Positions 24,213 through 36,739 of a stretch of DNA of 64,000 bases are shown here, in pieces. Position numbers and translations under genes: made by a program. The notes below the pieces were generated by a model, which was not told the origin of the DNA, did no database searches, and worked only from the letters and a program-made list of their open reading frames with translations. The stretch's first letter is position 1. Each line of letters begins with the position of its first letter. This stretch comes from Hysterangium stoloniferum (lineage: Eukaryota; Basidiomycota; Agaricomycetes; Hysterangiales; Hysterangiaceae), in contig WHVD01000012.1 of the NCBI GenBank assembly GCA_015178975.1, forward strand, positions 744,001 through 808,000. Direction: 5' to 3'.

Positions 24213-24319
24213 GTGAGATCAGTGTTGCCTTTGATCTCAGGATTCACAGCCCACCATTGCAGAACTACTTTGGATTTGCCTTACAAAAGCTCTCTGATAG
24301 GCTCCTGACATAATAGTAT

Positions 24320-24994
24320 GGAGGATATCTGAAAACTATTAAGTATACCAAATTCTAATATACTCTAAAGGTCATTTAAACATCTGGGATGTGATTCAAA
24401 CATAATTTGCTTTTTAAAACTTTCAAAAAGCTTTAAACTCTCTCGTACATTACAAACTAAAGAATCTTTCTGGACACAAGTAGACAATAAAAAAAATTAG
24501 TAGTTTGAAACACTAATACTTTTAAAAAATAGATACCTTTAGATAGTCCATTCCATGCATATGTATATCATAGGCACCTCTAAATACATATGTATTACTT
24601 CAGAATGGATCTGTTAATCTAAACAGATTTCTACTTGATTCAACATACCCAGAATATATAGGGGGTTTTACTTAATAAAGACAGCTGTGGTATGAAAAAT
24701 TTCCAATAATATTTTACATATTTTACATGGAAATAGCTACATTACAACTTTTAAAAAACAAAGTACTAATAAAAGTATTAGTAGACATCTGTAAAAGGAA
24801 GGAAATTATATACAATGGAATTTGTTAAATAACTATGGGTTGTATAAGATGTAATATGGAGAACTATTTCTGATGATTGTTTTTTGATGATATAATTGTT
24901 TCAGAATAGATATCACTATTTAAAGATGGAGTTTTGTAAAAATAAGACTTTTATTAGTAAATATTTGAGATTATAGTAATTATAAACACCCTCC
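24320..24994 (+). mobile_element. 675-bp TIR element, copy 1
   Basis: Left end GGAGGATATC, right end ACACCCTCC (reverse complement GGAGGGTGT), flanked by TAT at 24317-24319 and 24995-24997. It is the reverse complement of 43898-44572, which has exactly the same length and is flanked by TAG. There is no ORF; the interior is AT-rich and non-coding. It is probably a non-autonomous DNA transposon moved by an unseen transposase; a 3-bp duplication fits PIF/Harbinger- or CACTA-like classes. Confidence 0.85.
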
Positions 24995-25289
24995 TATATG
25001 AGTGTCAGTATGTAAGAAAAGAGCAGGAGGTATGCAATGTATTTGTCTGCACGCCAGGACACAGCTTTGTGGATTTCAAGACCTAATAAACCTTATCCAG
25101 CTCAAAGCTTGGACCACTATTTGAATCAACAGCAGTGGAAAAGGTTTTCTCATAATGATTTATGTGCCAATAAAAATGACAACAAGAAATATATTAATTT
25201 CATAGTCACAGTGAGAACACAAATACACACCAATCTGCAAAGGCATGGCAACAACTAGAGTGTGTGGGGGGCTGAACAGGAATAGTATG

Positions 25290-25558
25290 TGTTCTGGATT
25301 GCCAACTATACCTGGTAGTCAGTCTCATTGCTTGCAGCATGGACATCATTACATATTTTTATATTCTTACTTCTCAAAAGAGTCAGGGGATGGATGGCAT
25401 GGAATGGTTGGTGGGTAGTGTTGGCCAAATGGAAGACTCTGTTTTCAAGGAGTTCAGGGGCTATGATGTTGTCAGTGACACCACAGCACTGTCAGAATGT
25501 AGGTGAGGTTTTCTACAATACCATAGTATGTCTGTTACTTTGATTTGGGTAGTTAAGT
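25290..25558 (+). repeat. Module M fragment
   Basis: Matches 7050-7310, 12480-12740 and the reverse of 56985-57190 (for example GGATGGCATGGAATGG and TCAGTGACACC...GTAGGTGAGGTT). It abuts the SesB-like gene fragment exactly at its last readable codon, so a rearrangement or insertion joined the two. Confidence 0.75.
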
Positions 25559-26355
25559 TACTGATGGAATTGTACTGTGTCAATTGTTGTTGCAGTGTTT
25601 CCGAACCTAAAAGTAAATGCTGAAGTAATGGCTCGACTTGCAGAGACTCAAGTAATCGGCCATCCACGTGTGTTCGAGTCCATTCAACGAGGTCGACACC
25701 CTGATGAGGGGTCCCCATGAAAATTACACCATACGTTGATATTTCGACTGCCTTGTGACTATGAAGATGGCCCATATGAGCCGTGCTTGCATGGATAAGT
25801 GCCTAACCAATGTAATGTGAGTCAGGACAAAGATCATCGTATGGGATTACTGACATTTTTCAATATGATTCCGCCGAAGCTGTGCGCAATAAATATCAAT
25901 GGCCGGTCCTGGATTACAACAATTGTCATAAAATCAGAATAACCGAATCAAATCACTAACCTCCGTCCTCGTCCTTATTCTGAATGCAGACAATCTGGCT
26001 ACAAAATCCACAGCTACATCGTACATTGTCTGTCGTGCTCTATTCTCGCCGTGGGTGCGCGCATCATAACCGTAAGTAAGGATTCTGGCAGAGGGTAGCG
26101 CCTCTGGCAAGAGATCGCGAAGCCAAAGGATACCGTTATCTGCAGTGAAGGAGGCCTCCCGGTGCCCGTCGAGGCCGTGTATGGCAACAATACTGTGAAA
26201 GAATCGAGAAGATCAGCAATGATCGAATGTAATAATGGATGTATCACTTACTCGACTGTGGGAGATTTTCCCCCAGGGAATAGCTCTTTCAATCCAAAAT
26301 CGTATGCTCCAGGAGTAGATATTATAGGTTTAGAAGGAGACAGAATGGTCGACAT
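25558..26355 (-). pseudogene. SesB-like alpha/beta-hydrolase, N-terminal half only
   Basis: Four minus-strand exons with good splice signals: 26252-26355 (ATG at 26355), 25961-26192, 25855-25908 and 25558-25802. The joined reading shows DIVAIHGLDGHREASF (beta strand plus oxyanion loop), LLPEALPSARILTYGYDA, then RPLIFIAHSFGGIILKNA with the nucleophile elbow (H-S-F-G-G), and VIFMGTPHQGVDLVEW. This is the SesB-type lipase-like domain found at the N-terminus of fungal NLR proteins. The frame then breaks off after LTQYNSIS, where module M sequence begins, so the NACHT part is missing. The same LQQQ.TQYNSIS point is where the neighbouring NLR gene begins, so the two could be parts of one rearranged locus or two paralogues. 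Confidence 0.7.
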
Positions 26356-26359
26356 GGTA

Positions 26360-27416
26360 TAAAGGGGTGAGTGTTATGTCACAGTGGGCCATGGGAAAGT
26401 GCCACGCAAGTGTCGCGACTGCCGCGACTGCCGCGAACACCTTAAAATGCCCTCAAAAACATATTTGACTAGCATAAATAGATATAACTTTCCATCTATT
26501 CTTCATAATATATCAATATGTGTACTGGGTAAGACTTAGTTTTGTTTAAAATGGTGTATTAGGCCCTTTCCTAATAGCATATATCATTTAACATGATATT
26601 TTGAGTATTGCCTTTCAAAATATGACTTTGTTTTAGTTTGAAACCAAAATGTGTGTTCGCGGCAACTGCCCACTTTTCGCGGCACCCATTGCTGTGTCGG
26701 AGTTTGAAATCTTTTGAGGCAGTCAACTTCTGCAATTCCTATCCAAATCACAATATATTCCTTGTTGAGACTCTGATTAGCCTTTCTATTAATCCATTGC
26801 TATTTGTGATTTTTGTCTTTCCACTTACTCTGCACTTCTGTAAGAGTTATGAGAATTTGTTGCTTTGGAGCACTAGTATCTGTGAAAATCTAAGATGGAT
26901 ACAATGATATTGCTGCCTTGTACAGCTTTTACATGTATCTAGTTAGTGATTGGACTATACATATATGTATGTGATGGAGGTTGGATATGGTCAGGATGTT
27001 GGAAGTGAGATTATCTGAGAATATAATATACTATAGAGACCTTAAGTCCCTAAGTCAAGTATTAAACCAAGGAGCAAAGACTGTGATTGGGTGGGACTTG
27101 GCTTCAGTTTATATGCTGCACCATTACAAACTATGCAGCTGTCCTAATTTCAAATGAATTTGTGACTTCAGAATGGCCAGGAATAGGATTAGAGGAGGAA
27201 TGAAGCTGCAGCTAAGGAAATCTGAAGATATTCAATGGGTCAAACTAGGAAGGGAATGGGTGGTTTTTCTGTAGAGAGAAGTAAGTTTAAATGAAATGTG
27301 ATGTAACACAATATTCATATTGGATTGCAAATACTATTTCTCCATGTACAGCATATATAGATAGAGGAGTTATTTTAATAACAATCCAGAGATTTAACAA
27401 GGATGCAAAGGATATA
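26360..27416. other. AT-rich interval, no gene; LTR-like scrap
   Basis: The ORF at 26638-26907 has no coding character. Near 27100 the sequence GGGACTTGGCTTCAGTTTAT resembles the shared LTR block, so a decayed LTR is likely, but I cannot find its ends. Confidence 0.4.
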
Positions 27417-28174
27417 TGTTAAGCTCAGGCCTTACTGGGCAGGAGCAAACTAAGGGATGGGAAAAACCTGTAGAAGTTCCAAGGCAGATAGGACTTGGCT
27501 TTATCTTATGTACCATGCTTTTGTATGATCATTGAGTCCTAGCTTCAGACAGGGGTGGGTACAGTTATCCTAGAAAGTCTGAAAGTACATGACTGGTCAG
27601 AGAGTTGGGATATCCAGGGGTTCTGAAAATACACCAGTGTCAAGTTTCATAATTTAGCTTAGTGTATTGAGGAGATAGGTTGTAGTGAAGTCGATATACT
27701 GATTGGATTGTGGTTTAAAAACATTAATAGACTATATAGACTAATTCATTATTGTACTACTAATCTGCTGAACCAAAAAGGCAAGGCATGTGAACAAGAA
27801 AATAACAGGATTAACCATTCTGAAGTATATGGGTCAAGTTGATATAGGAACAGGTACCAAACACAATATCAAGTGAATATATGTATGTCAAAGCATAATC
27901 AGGAACAAACTGGGTCACAGATTAGTAAGTGTCTAGAGAATATGGGAAGTCCATATGAGGTCCAGGTCAGAAGCCCCCTTATAGCAAGAAAGGGCTATTA
28001 CTGGGAGGATCTGGGGCCCAGGTCCTAACAACAAAATACAATAAGACTAAGATGGGAAAACAACAAGAACAATAAACCCCAATGAGAATGGATATTGGAT
28101 ACTAAGAAGTCAGCTGAGATATATTGATTGGGTATAACATTATAGCTGAGAATATGGTCAGCATGGTCCTAACA
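27417..28174 (+). mobile_element. Probable solo LTR (related family)
   Basis: Begins TGTTAAGCTCAGG and ends GGTCCTAACA, 758 bp, and contains AGGACTTGGCTTTATCTTAT. Flanks are ATATA on the left and ATATT on the right, a 4-of-5 match. Confidence 0.6.
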
Positions 28175-28561
28175 ATATTCATTCTCTTAGGTGGTGTTTT
28201 TTTCTTCTGCATTATTATAGCTTTCTCTTTGGTTGTGTCATGTAACAGGTAAATTTGATATCAATTATTCAAGCTATCAATTAAACTGTCATACTACAGT
28301 CTATTTTACCACCCTCAATACAATCTATGTAGGTTCAATTAGTCTACCTTTCATGCTCTAATCTTACAGAGACAATTGCTATGATACATATATTCAACAT
28401 ATTAACATTACTGCTTCACCCCTATTGACCTTACTAGCTTTCTAAACTATTTATGTTTAATGCATATAGTTAGGATAGCTATTTGTGAATGAACAGTCAA
28501 TACTCAAGGTGTATATCTTTTCTTAGCTAAATTAGTTTAAGACAATTGTAAATGTGCATGG

Positions 28562-29520
28562 TGTGAAGATCTGTTCCCAGAAACTCTTCGGAGTATTTCC
28601 CAGATATTATCTCTGGGTCCAAACCATCTTCCGGACCAGTATCAAGATCTGGAATCCACTGGAACCTGATCCTCATCCCTTCAAGGTGACTTCCAGTCAG
28701 ACTCCCAGTCAGACTCCTGATCAGACTCCAATCAGACCCCTGGTCAGACTCCTGGTCAGACTCCCAGTCAGACTCCCATCTCTGATCTGACTTTCCACCC
28801 CAAGTCTCTGATCCAACTTTCTGACATCCACCTCAAAATCCGACCTGACTTCCGACTATGGAACATTTATAGTTTCCATATTTCTGAACCTCATCCTTGT
28901 TCTGTATTTAGTAACTGACAGGTTAACAGTTATTCATTTGCTTGTTTATTGTTCTTGTTGTATTCCCGTTTTGGAATCTTCATCCTAATCTGTCTTATTA
29001 TACTTCTAGATTTGTAGTACAATTACTGGAACATCCATATAGTCTTCCATAGTCATGTACTTACTCTTTAGTTTTAATCTTGACTTAGTTTCTTATTCCC
29101 TCTTCCGTCTTTCTGTACTCTCAATAATCAGAACTCTTCGGAACTCTGATTATCCTTACCTTCCAGCATAAGTTCCATCTTTGATTTTAATCTCGAATTA
29201 GTTTGTATCTCTTCTATCTTTCTGTATGCTCAATCTTCGGAACTCTCTGGACTCTGAATATCCGGAACTCCCAGAACTTCCAAGTATCCATAACATTCCG
29301 ACATATATTCATCCTCTGAAATATGGACACCCAAGTGAGTGCACAAGGGTGCAGCACATAAGCTGAAGCCAAGTCCATCTGTACTCTGGGAATATTCTGA
29401 TACTCCCATTACTAATCCCCGGAAACTCCCGGACTAATTCTCTGAAACTCTGAGGACATATTTCTGGGAAGTGTCCAGAATATCCATTGGAAATTCTGCC
29501 CAGAGATCTGGAACTTAACA
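28562..29520 (-). mobile_element. Solo LTR (related family, reverse)
   Basis: TGTGAAGATCTG...GGAACTTAACA, 959 bp, flanked by CATGG at 28557-28561 and 29521-29525. It contains AAGCTGAAGCCAAGTCC, the reverse complement of the block shared by all LTRs here. A run of GTCAGACTCC repeats (28690-28790) lies inside it. Confidence 0.8.
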
Positions 29521-29525
29521 CATGG

Positions 29526-31617
29526 GCAGTTATGTGCAGCCACACTATATTCTGTCATGGGCAGTTATTGCATAGCAGCCATGATTTTTATACATAGTAA
29601 TGTGCAGTTGCACAGCATCATTTTATATATATAAACAGCAGAGCTGAATTATGAAATATAAGCCTTTTGAACCATCTTAAACTACATAGTATCATCCCAT
29701 TTGCATTCATGCATCTTATTCACATGTTCCACATTTACAGGATCTTACCTTTATCAGGTTAATGAGAATTTTCCTTGTCATTAATGTGACTTACCTTAGT
29801 TATACAATCCAAATGAAAGCTATTCACACCCTTTCCCATATTCTATTCTACCTTTAAATACTCACAAATAAGAACCCTAAATTAATAGACTACTGACACA
29901 CTCAGCCCTTTCATATATCATAGTTGTTGTCTTTAAGCTGCTGCTAAGTACTTACGGATTCTCAACAAAAGTGATACATCACAGGTTGAGGTGGGGGTGG
30001 ATCAAGTCTATCAAGTGAGAACTGTACATCCATAGCCTTGGTTTGTTGTAGCCTAGTGCCTGTTGGATGTATTGTTTTCAGACCTCTTACATGTGATCTC
30101 CATTGTAAGTCAGTCTGCTCCTGTCTGAAGTTGGACAACACAATCTTGCAACACACAAGCTGAAGCCATGTCCTTCTCCAGAATATCTACAGGTTTCTCT
30201 GGAGACCCACCCATAAGTCTCAAGCTTAACACTTTCATGATTCCTTTTGCTCCATCTATGATTCTTTATTCCACTTGTGACTTGTTTTCTCAAATTTAGT
30301 ATTTCACCTTGCCCTTTATTAGTACAAAAGATATGTCCTGTATATCACTTCTCTTCAGTTTGAATATTGACTTAGAATCCCCCTACAGTACTTCTCTCAC
30401 ATACATAGTGTGGGTGGCTTAACTCTGAACTCCATAAAGTACAAGATTTACTGGGAACTTCCCAGATACTAGTCTGAGGACTTTCCAGGAAATACTCTGG
30501 GAGCTTTCAGAATATTGTCAGGTACAGGAAGGACTTGGCTTCACCTTCCATTGCTTAACAAGCTGGTGAAGATACCAAAACAAGTTATGTAAAAGAGAAG
30601 AATGTCTTGCTTTGGATTACCTGTATACTGGAAAGGCTATGTCAGAGTTGAAGGCTGAATCCACCTACCTTAAAAACCATGTCATATTGTTTTCTGGAAA
30701 TCTCTCTTCAATACAAATTGCCATGATACATTATTGGCTGCATATGAACCTAGACTCTGGTGCAAGGAACAAGGACAAATGGATCCAATGAGTACCTGCA
30801 GCCCATGAGATGACTCTTCTTCTCCTGAAACAGTCCTACATCCAATTATCCCCTGATGGCCCACCTTTTGAGGGTCTTCCCAAACATACACAACTATTTC
30901 AAGACCTATTGAAGCACTTGTAGCTTATATAGTATAGCCAGGTACATACCACCATTCCCTGCCATATATAGATGTTGACAAAGAAGCCATTGGATTCCTT
31001 GAACATGAAATGTTTGAGACTTCAAAAGCAGCAAGGTCTGCCAGCTTTCAACCGTGGGATTGGATACATGTAATCATCAGAATAAATGGAGTCTATATCC
31101 ATTTATTCCCTACTCTTGGAATGAATGTGATATGTATTCCTGAACCTGAGGAGACTGAATATCAGGTATTTTACTATCAATTTCAAAATATGATATAGAT
31201 TAATGCTCATACTTTCATGTACATAGCATGGGCCAGAATTTAGTGAAGGCAGTGAACCAGACACTCAAGAGCCCCACATTTTCCCTCTAAATAGACCAAA
31301 ACCCCGACCAGCTCAGAAGTGCAAAGGAGAGGGACTGTGTGAGGAAGCTTTATTTGGGAAGCAGTCTGAAAGAATACTCAGAAAATGACCCAGGTTAAAT
31401 TATAAAGAGACTTAGGGCATAAAATGTTTTAATGCAAATAAAAAGGTTTTCTGTACATAATATTCATTTTTTAAAGACATGCATATAATACAATATAAAA
31501 CTTCTAAGACATAATATTTGACATTTTTTTTGAGTCTTGGCACCCTGACATAGAGCCTCCTTTGCCCCCTTTGCTTAGATCTTAACAATATCTTGAAACA
31601 GTCCCACTGTTAGGGTA
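29526..31617. other. Repeat-derived interval, no gene supported
   Basis: Contains at least one decayed LTR in reverse (about 30130-30231, with AAGCTGAAGCCATGTCC and TCTCTGGAGACCCACC) and another forward scrap near 30530. ORFs at 30682-30891 and 31010-31198 are short and unmatched; the latter looks protein-like but has no recognisable family. Confidence 0.4.
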
Positions 31618-32624
31618 CATACACGGCGGGTTTCCGGAGAAACCCACGGAATATCCAGTAGGACTTGGCTTCAGCTTATAGGCTGCACCCTCACAAGATC
31701 GTGTTGTCCAATTTCAGACAGGTGGATTGGATTCCCGGGGAGTCCGGGCAGGGTTCATGGGTTGAGGGGTCATGGGTCAGAGGTTGTGGGTCAAGAGGTT
31801 GGGGAGTCGAGATAAATAAGAGAGATAGATGCATCAGAGCCTGTGGGCTCCAACTAGTGAGAGCAGTGTAATTCAAGGAGGAGTTTAGAGCAGAAAATGT
31901 ATTAGATTACTGGGGGGAATCTAAGCTGATTTTCTGACTGGATTGTATGTACAACATCTGCCAGACTATATAGACCATGGAATGAATGACATATCAAATC
32001 CAGTAATGATGAAATGAAACTAGCAAAACATAAAATGAGAATAGTAAACACCAAATTTGGTGTTAGGAACATGTTACGACCAGACAATCCTGCCGGACTC
32101 CGGGCACTAACCAGTATGCCCCCACACCCCACACGCACCAAATGTCTGTTTATAGGATTTCCTGCCTGGACTCTGTACATCAAGACTCATTACGTTTGAC
32201 CTCATTATGACACATCAGTCACCAGACTTCCCCTGGACTCCGTCTCTGTCTATGTCCATCTTCATCCCACGCATCAGTCACCGGACCCCACTCAGAATCC
32301 CATCACCACTCTAACTGAGCCCCGTTCCCGTTTTAGTCAAATGACCTGTCACGATTAGGACTCTGCTCCCACTCTGTTTCCATTATGGGTTATGCTTTGT
32401 CACGTTTCGGACTCCACTCTGTTCCGTCCCATTCCTAACACCAAATTTGGTGTTTACTATTCCCATTTTATGTTTTGCCCATTTTGTTTCATTATTACTG
32501 GATTCGGTATGACATTTACTCCACAGTCTATTTAAACTGGCAGATGTTGTACATACAATCCAGTCAGAAAATTAGCTTAGATTCCCCCCAGTAATCTAAT
32601 CCATTTTCCTGCTCTAAACCCTTG

Positions 32625-33442
32625 TGTTAGGATACACACACAGGGTGGGTCTCCGGAGAAACCCACAGGATATCCAGTAGGACTTGGCTTCAGCTTATAG
32701 GCTGCACCCTCGCTAGATCGTGTTGTCCAATTTCAAACAGGTGGACGGGAATACTGGGGAGCCCAGGTGGGGTTCGTGGGTTGTAGGTTGTAGGTTGGAG
32801 GTCATGAGTCGTGAGTTGAGATAGTTGAGAGAGATAGATGCGTTGGAGCCTGTGGGCTCTGACTAGTGCGAGCAACATGAACCAAGCAAGGGTTTAGAGT
32901 GGGAAAATGGATTAGATTACTGGGGGGAATCTAAGCTAATTTTCTGACTGGATTGTATGTACAACATCTGCCAGTTTAAATAGACCGTGGAGTAAATGTC
33001 ATACCGAATCCAGTAATAATGAAACAAAATGAGCAAAACATAAAACGGGAATAGTAAACACCAAGTTTGGTGTTAGGAATGGGATGGAATGGAGTGGAGT
33101 CCGAAACGTGACAAAGCATAACCTATAACAGGAAACAGAGTGGGAGCGGAGTCCTAATCGTGACAGGTCATTTGACTAAAATGGGAACGGGGCTCAGTTA
33201 GAGTGGTGATGGGATTCTGAGTGGGGTCCGGTGACTGATGCGTGGGATGAAGACAGACATAGACAGAGATGGAGTCTGGGGGAAGTCCAGTGATTGATAT
33301 GTGTCGTAATGAGGTCGAACATATTGAGTCTTGACGTACAGAGTCTGGGCAGGAAATCCTATAAACAGACATTTGGTGCATCTAGGGTGTGGGTGCATAC
33401 GAGTTAGTGCCCGGAGTCTGGCAGGATTGTCTGGTCATAACA
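32625..33442 (-). repeat. 3' LTR of the inner chromovirus (818 bp)
   Basis: TGTTAGGATACAC...GGTCATAACA on the plus strand, exactly the length of the other LTR once its insertion is removed. It differs from the copy at 43842 at several positions, many of them C/T or G/A changes at former CpG sites. Confidence 0.92.
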
Positions 33443-33458
33443 GTACCCTCCCTTTATG
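33443..33458 (-). promoter_or_regulatory. Polypurine tract of the inner chromovirus
   Basis: On the minus strand CATAAAGGGAGGGTAC lies immediately upstream of the 3' LTR, the position of the plus-strand primer. The same sequence sits at 45971-45986 beside the outer LTR. Confidence 0.8.
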
Positions 33459-33496
33459 CTGAAGTCCCAAAGAGGCTCTAGGCCTAGATAAGGTTC

Positions 33497-33600
33497 TTGT
33501 TGGCTATGCGCATGTGTCAAAAGTCATGTCGGTTACACGTATGTGTCAAAGAGTCATGTGATCTGGAAGGTAAGGTTCAAACGCAACGAGCCTATATAAA
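33497..33600 (+). promoter_or_regulatory. Promoter of the antisense gene, copy 1
   Basis: TATATAAA at 33593-33600 lies about 55 bp before the ATG at 33651. Upstream is a twice-repeated motif CATGTGTCAAA.(G)AGTCATGT. Both are conserved at the same spacing in copy 2 (TATA at 46121-46130, ATG at 46180; repeats at about 46027-46085). The direction is opposite to gag-pol. Confidence 0.65.
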
Positions 33601-33695
33601 AATTTGAAAAATAGAAATTTCTTCTTCTTTATTACCCCCATCATCGAAAAATGGGACCAATGCCAATGCCAAGACATCCCATGCTGATGGCCAGG

Positions 33696-35027
33696 TGTAA
33701 TGTATTCAGGGGATTCTCTTAGATAGCTCAATATATGCTATAGTGTCACAGAGCTTCAACAATAAAACAAGCAAAGGTCCAGTAATTTAAATACTGATAG
33801 ATTAATGAGCTGCGCTATTAAGCTTACACAACTCAAATCAATGCTTATTTTGATTATTGAAAGGTTCAATAGAACTGTGTATGACTCTTTTAGCAAATAA
33901 AAGAACTATTCCTTGAGAATAGGGGCTGGAAGCTGAATATATGCGCAGTAACTTGGCAGAGACTTGATATAAGAGCTTCGGATTCTTGTATGCTTATTTG
34001 TAACTATTAATAGTTATTTAACAAGGTGTTAAATAATTTATTAATAGAGAAAATAATATGTATTGGATTATCTGAGTGCTTGTACTTGATTAATTCAATA
34101 AACTTAGGGCTGGGCCTTGAGTAATCTAGTATTGGCAGGGATTTCAGTAAGGATACTTATTGGGTTTATTATCTAATTAATAAGCCTAAAGGGTAGCTGT
34201 GAGGCTGGGGGAACTTAGATGATTAGCTAAGTTCAAGAGTGCTGACAAAGATTCAAGATGCTGCAAGTGTAGGTGCTTGCAGGTAGTGTATCAGACTAAG
34301 GCTATTATTGTCCTTAGGATGATTAGATAAGCTTGTGCTGTGCTGCAAATATGTGTGTGATAGATGATTTTATTGGAAAATTGGCCCTCCTTATATACAT
34401 TTTGATAACTAAATGATTAGCTAATTATTTAGTTTATGAGGTCACTAGTTAGATCATAATGACCTCATATTCTACTCATTATTTACCCTTTATTTATCAC
34501 ATGATTCCCCTCTCTGAGACAAACAAGGGTTCTAAGCTTTGGCTTGAACATGAAGGTTCAAGGCCGCGGTCCCGGGGACGGAATCAAACGATGAGTCGGC
34601 GGGATCAAATAATGACTCGGGTAGTCACATCCATGACCTGTGTGACATCCCGACACCGGACCGTGACTTGTGTGACTAGTGTTACAGTCACTTGTGTGAC
34701 TAGGGTTACAGTCACTCATGTGACTGTGTGAGCCGGATTAGGTAATGTGTCATGTGACGCCCGAATGCACACATACAAGCAAGCAATGTGCCGGACAGTA
34801 ATAACTAAGTAAATAAAATATAAATAATTAGTTAAAAATTATAATAAATTAATTAAGTAATAATAGCATAATATGAGTCCATATATGCTATTATTTATGC
34901 GAAGTTAAAAGGAATAAGGCCTATTTTTCACAATAAACATAGTAAAAATACAATAAAAATTCGAGAAAATATTAAATAATTCAAAGAAAATTAAGAGAAC
35001 ATTATGAGATGATGCTGATACATCACA
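33696..35027. mobile_element. Solo LTR of another family inside the antisense gene
   Basis: TGTAATGTATT...ATACATCACA, 1332 bp, flanked by CCAGG at 33691-33695 and 35028-35032. Copy 2 of the gene (near 46220) has the empty site with a single CCAGG, and deleting the insert restores the frame. It contains no coding ORF; a run of GTGTGACTAGGGTTACAGTC-like repeats lies at about 34620-34730. Confidence 0.88.
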
Positions 35028-35295
35028 CCAGGCCCTCCACGGGCACTCCAAATCGGGCACCATGGAGCGTGGCCCAACTGTTGGTGCAGCAAGAAGAGCA
35101 ATGCCAACTTCGCAAGGAAGCAGAGAGGGTGGCCAGGGAGGCTGAGGAGGCATTGGACAGGGAGTACCAGGCAGCTTTGGCCGTGGAGGAGGCTGAGAGG
35201 CAGAGAAAGAAGGATGAGGAGGAGGCTGCACAGGTGGCCATGGAGAACGCATGGGTGGCTGCGGACAGAGCTGCAATTGTTGCGGGAAAGGTAAG

Positions 35296-36152
35296 TGTTA
35301 GGATACACACGCAGGCCGGGTCTCCAGAGAAACCCGCGGGATATCCGGTAGGACTTGGCTTCAGCTTATAGGCTGCGCCCTCGCTAGATCGTGTTGTCCA
35401 ATTTCAAACGGACGGACAGGAATCCCGGGGAGTCCGGGTGGAGTTCGTGGGTCGTAAGTCGTGGGTCGTAGGTCGTGAGTCATGAGTCGAGATGGTTGAG
35501 AGAGATAGATGTGCCGGAGCCTGTGGGCTCCGACTAGTGCAAGCAGTCTGATAAGAGTAGGGTTTTAGGGTGGAAAAATATAGTAGATTAAATGGGGGGG
35601 AATCTAAGCTAATTTTCTGACTGGATTGTATGTACAACATCTGCCAGTTTAAATAGACCATGGAGTGAATGAACATACTAATCCGGTAATAATGAAAACG
35701 AAACTAACAAAACACAAACGGGAAATATAAACACCAAATTTGGTGTTAGGAATGGGACGGAACGGAGTGGAGTCCGAATTGTGACAAAGCATAAACCATA
35801 ATGGGAAACGGAGCGGGAGCAGAGTCCTAATTGTGACAGGTCATTTGACTAAAACAGGAACGGGGCTCGAATAGAGCGGTGACGGGATTCTGAGTGGGAT
35901 CCGGTGACTGATACGTGGAACAAAGATGGACATAGACATAGACGGAGTCTGGGGGAAGTCCAGTAACTGATATGTGTCGTAATGTGGTCGAACGTAAACA
36001 AGTCTTGTCATAACAGAGTCCGGGCGAACGTAATGAGTCTTGACGTAATGGAGTCCAAGCAGGAAATCCTATAAACAGACGATTGGTGCTTGTAGCGCGT
36101 GGGGGCGTACGGGGTAGTTCCCGGAGTCCGGTGGGATTGTCCAGTCGTAACA
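35296..36152 (+). mobile_element. Solo LTR (chromovirus family) in intron 1 of the antisense gene
   Basis: 857 bp, TGTTAGGATACACACGCAGG...CCAGTCGTAACA, flanked by GTAAG at 35291-35295 and 36153-36157. The duplicated target is the 5' splice site of intron 1, so both sides keep a GTAAG donor. It is longer than 818 bp because of an internal duplication of about 39 bp around GAGTCTTGACGTAATGGAG. Confidence 0.9.
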
Positions 36153-36739
36153 GTAAGTCCCAAAATCAACTTGTCGTTTTTTTTTTGACTGACTTGTTAT
36201 TTTCAGTGCAAGGTGACAGAGGTCGAATCCGAGTCCGAGGGGGAGCCGGAGAGCCCCCAAAAGGTAAGCAATGGGTCCATGGGATATACTGTGGAACTAA
36301 CCGTATCAACAGAAAGCAAGGAAGGTGGCGCCAGTCCACCTACCCACACGGAATGACCCACGGTGTTCCGGTTGTAACGACTGGAACATGGAATGCAATC
36401 AAAAGTCCGGCCAGGGTCTGGGCTGTTACCAATGCGCACACCTCAAGGCAAGGTGCTCACTAGTTCACGAGCAGGCCATGGGGTCCAGGGCACGAAACAT
36501 AAGTGGGTCAGATGGGTTTTCCGGATTGGATGAAGTCCTGGGATGGATCGCCGAGGGCATTGAGGCCCAGAACGTGTTGCTGAAAAAGAGCAACAAGGTC
36601 CAAGTAGTGGTGGCGGACAAGCTCTGGGACTCCACTCGGAATTTTGGAAGTTCCTAGTGGAGTTTGGCGGGTACATATATGAGGAGCCACAAGCCGGGAG
36701 TTCCGAGGAGGCCAGGTCCAATGAGGATGGGGTCACCGC

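Noticed and set aside
34459..34731. 90-codon ORF with VTCVTSVTVTCVT
   Set aside because: Simple repeat inside the 1332-bp solo LTR, absent from the empty site in the other gene copy.
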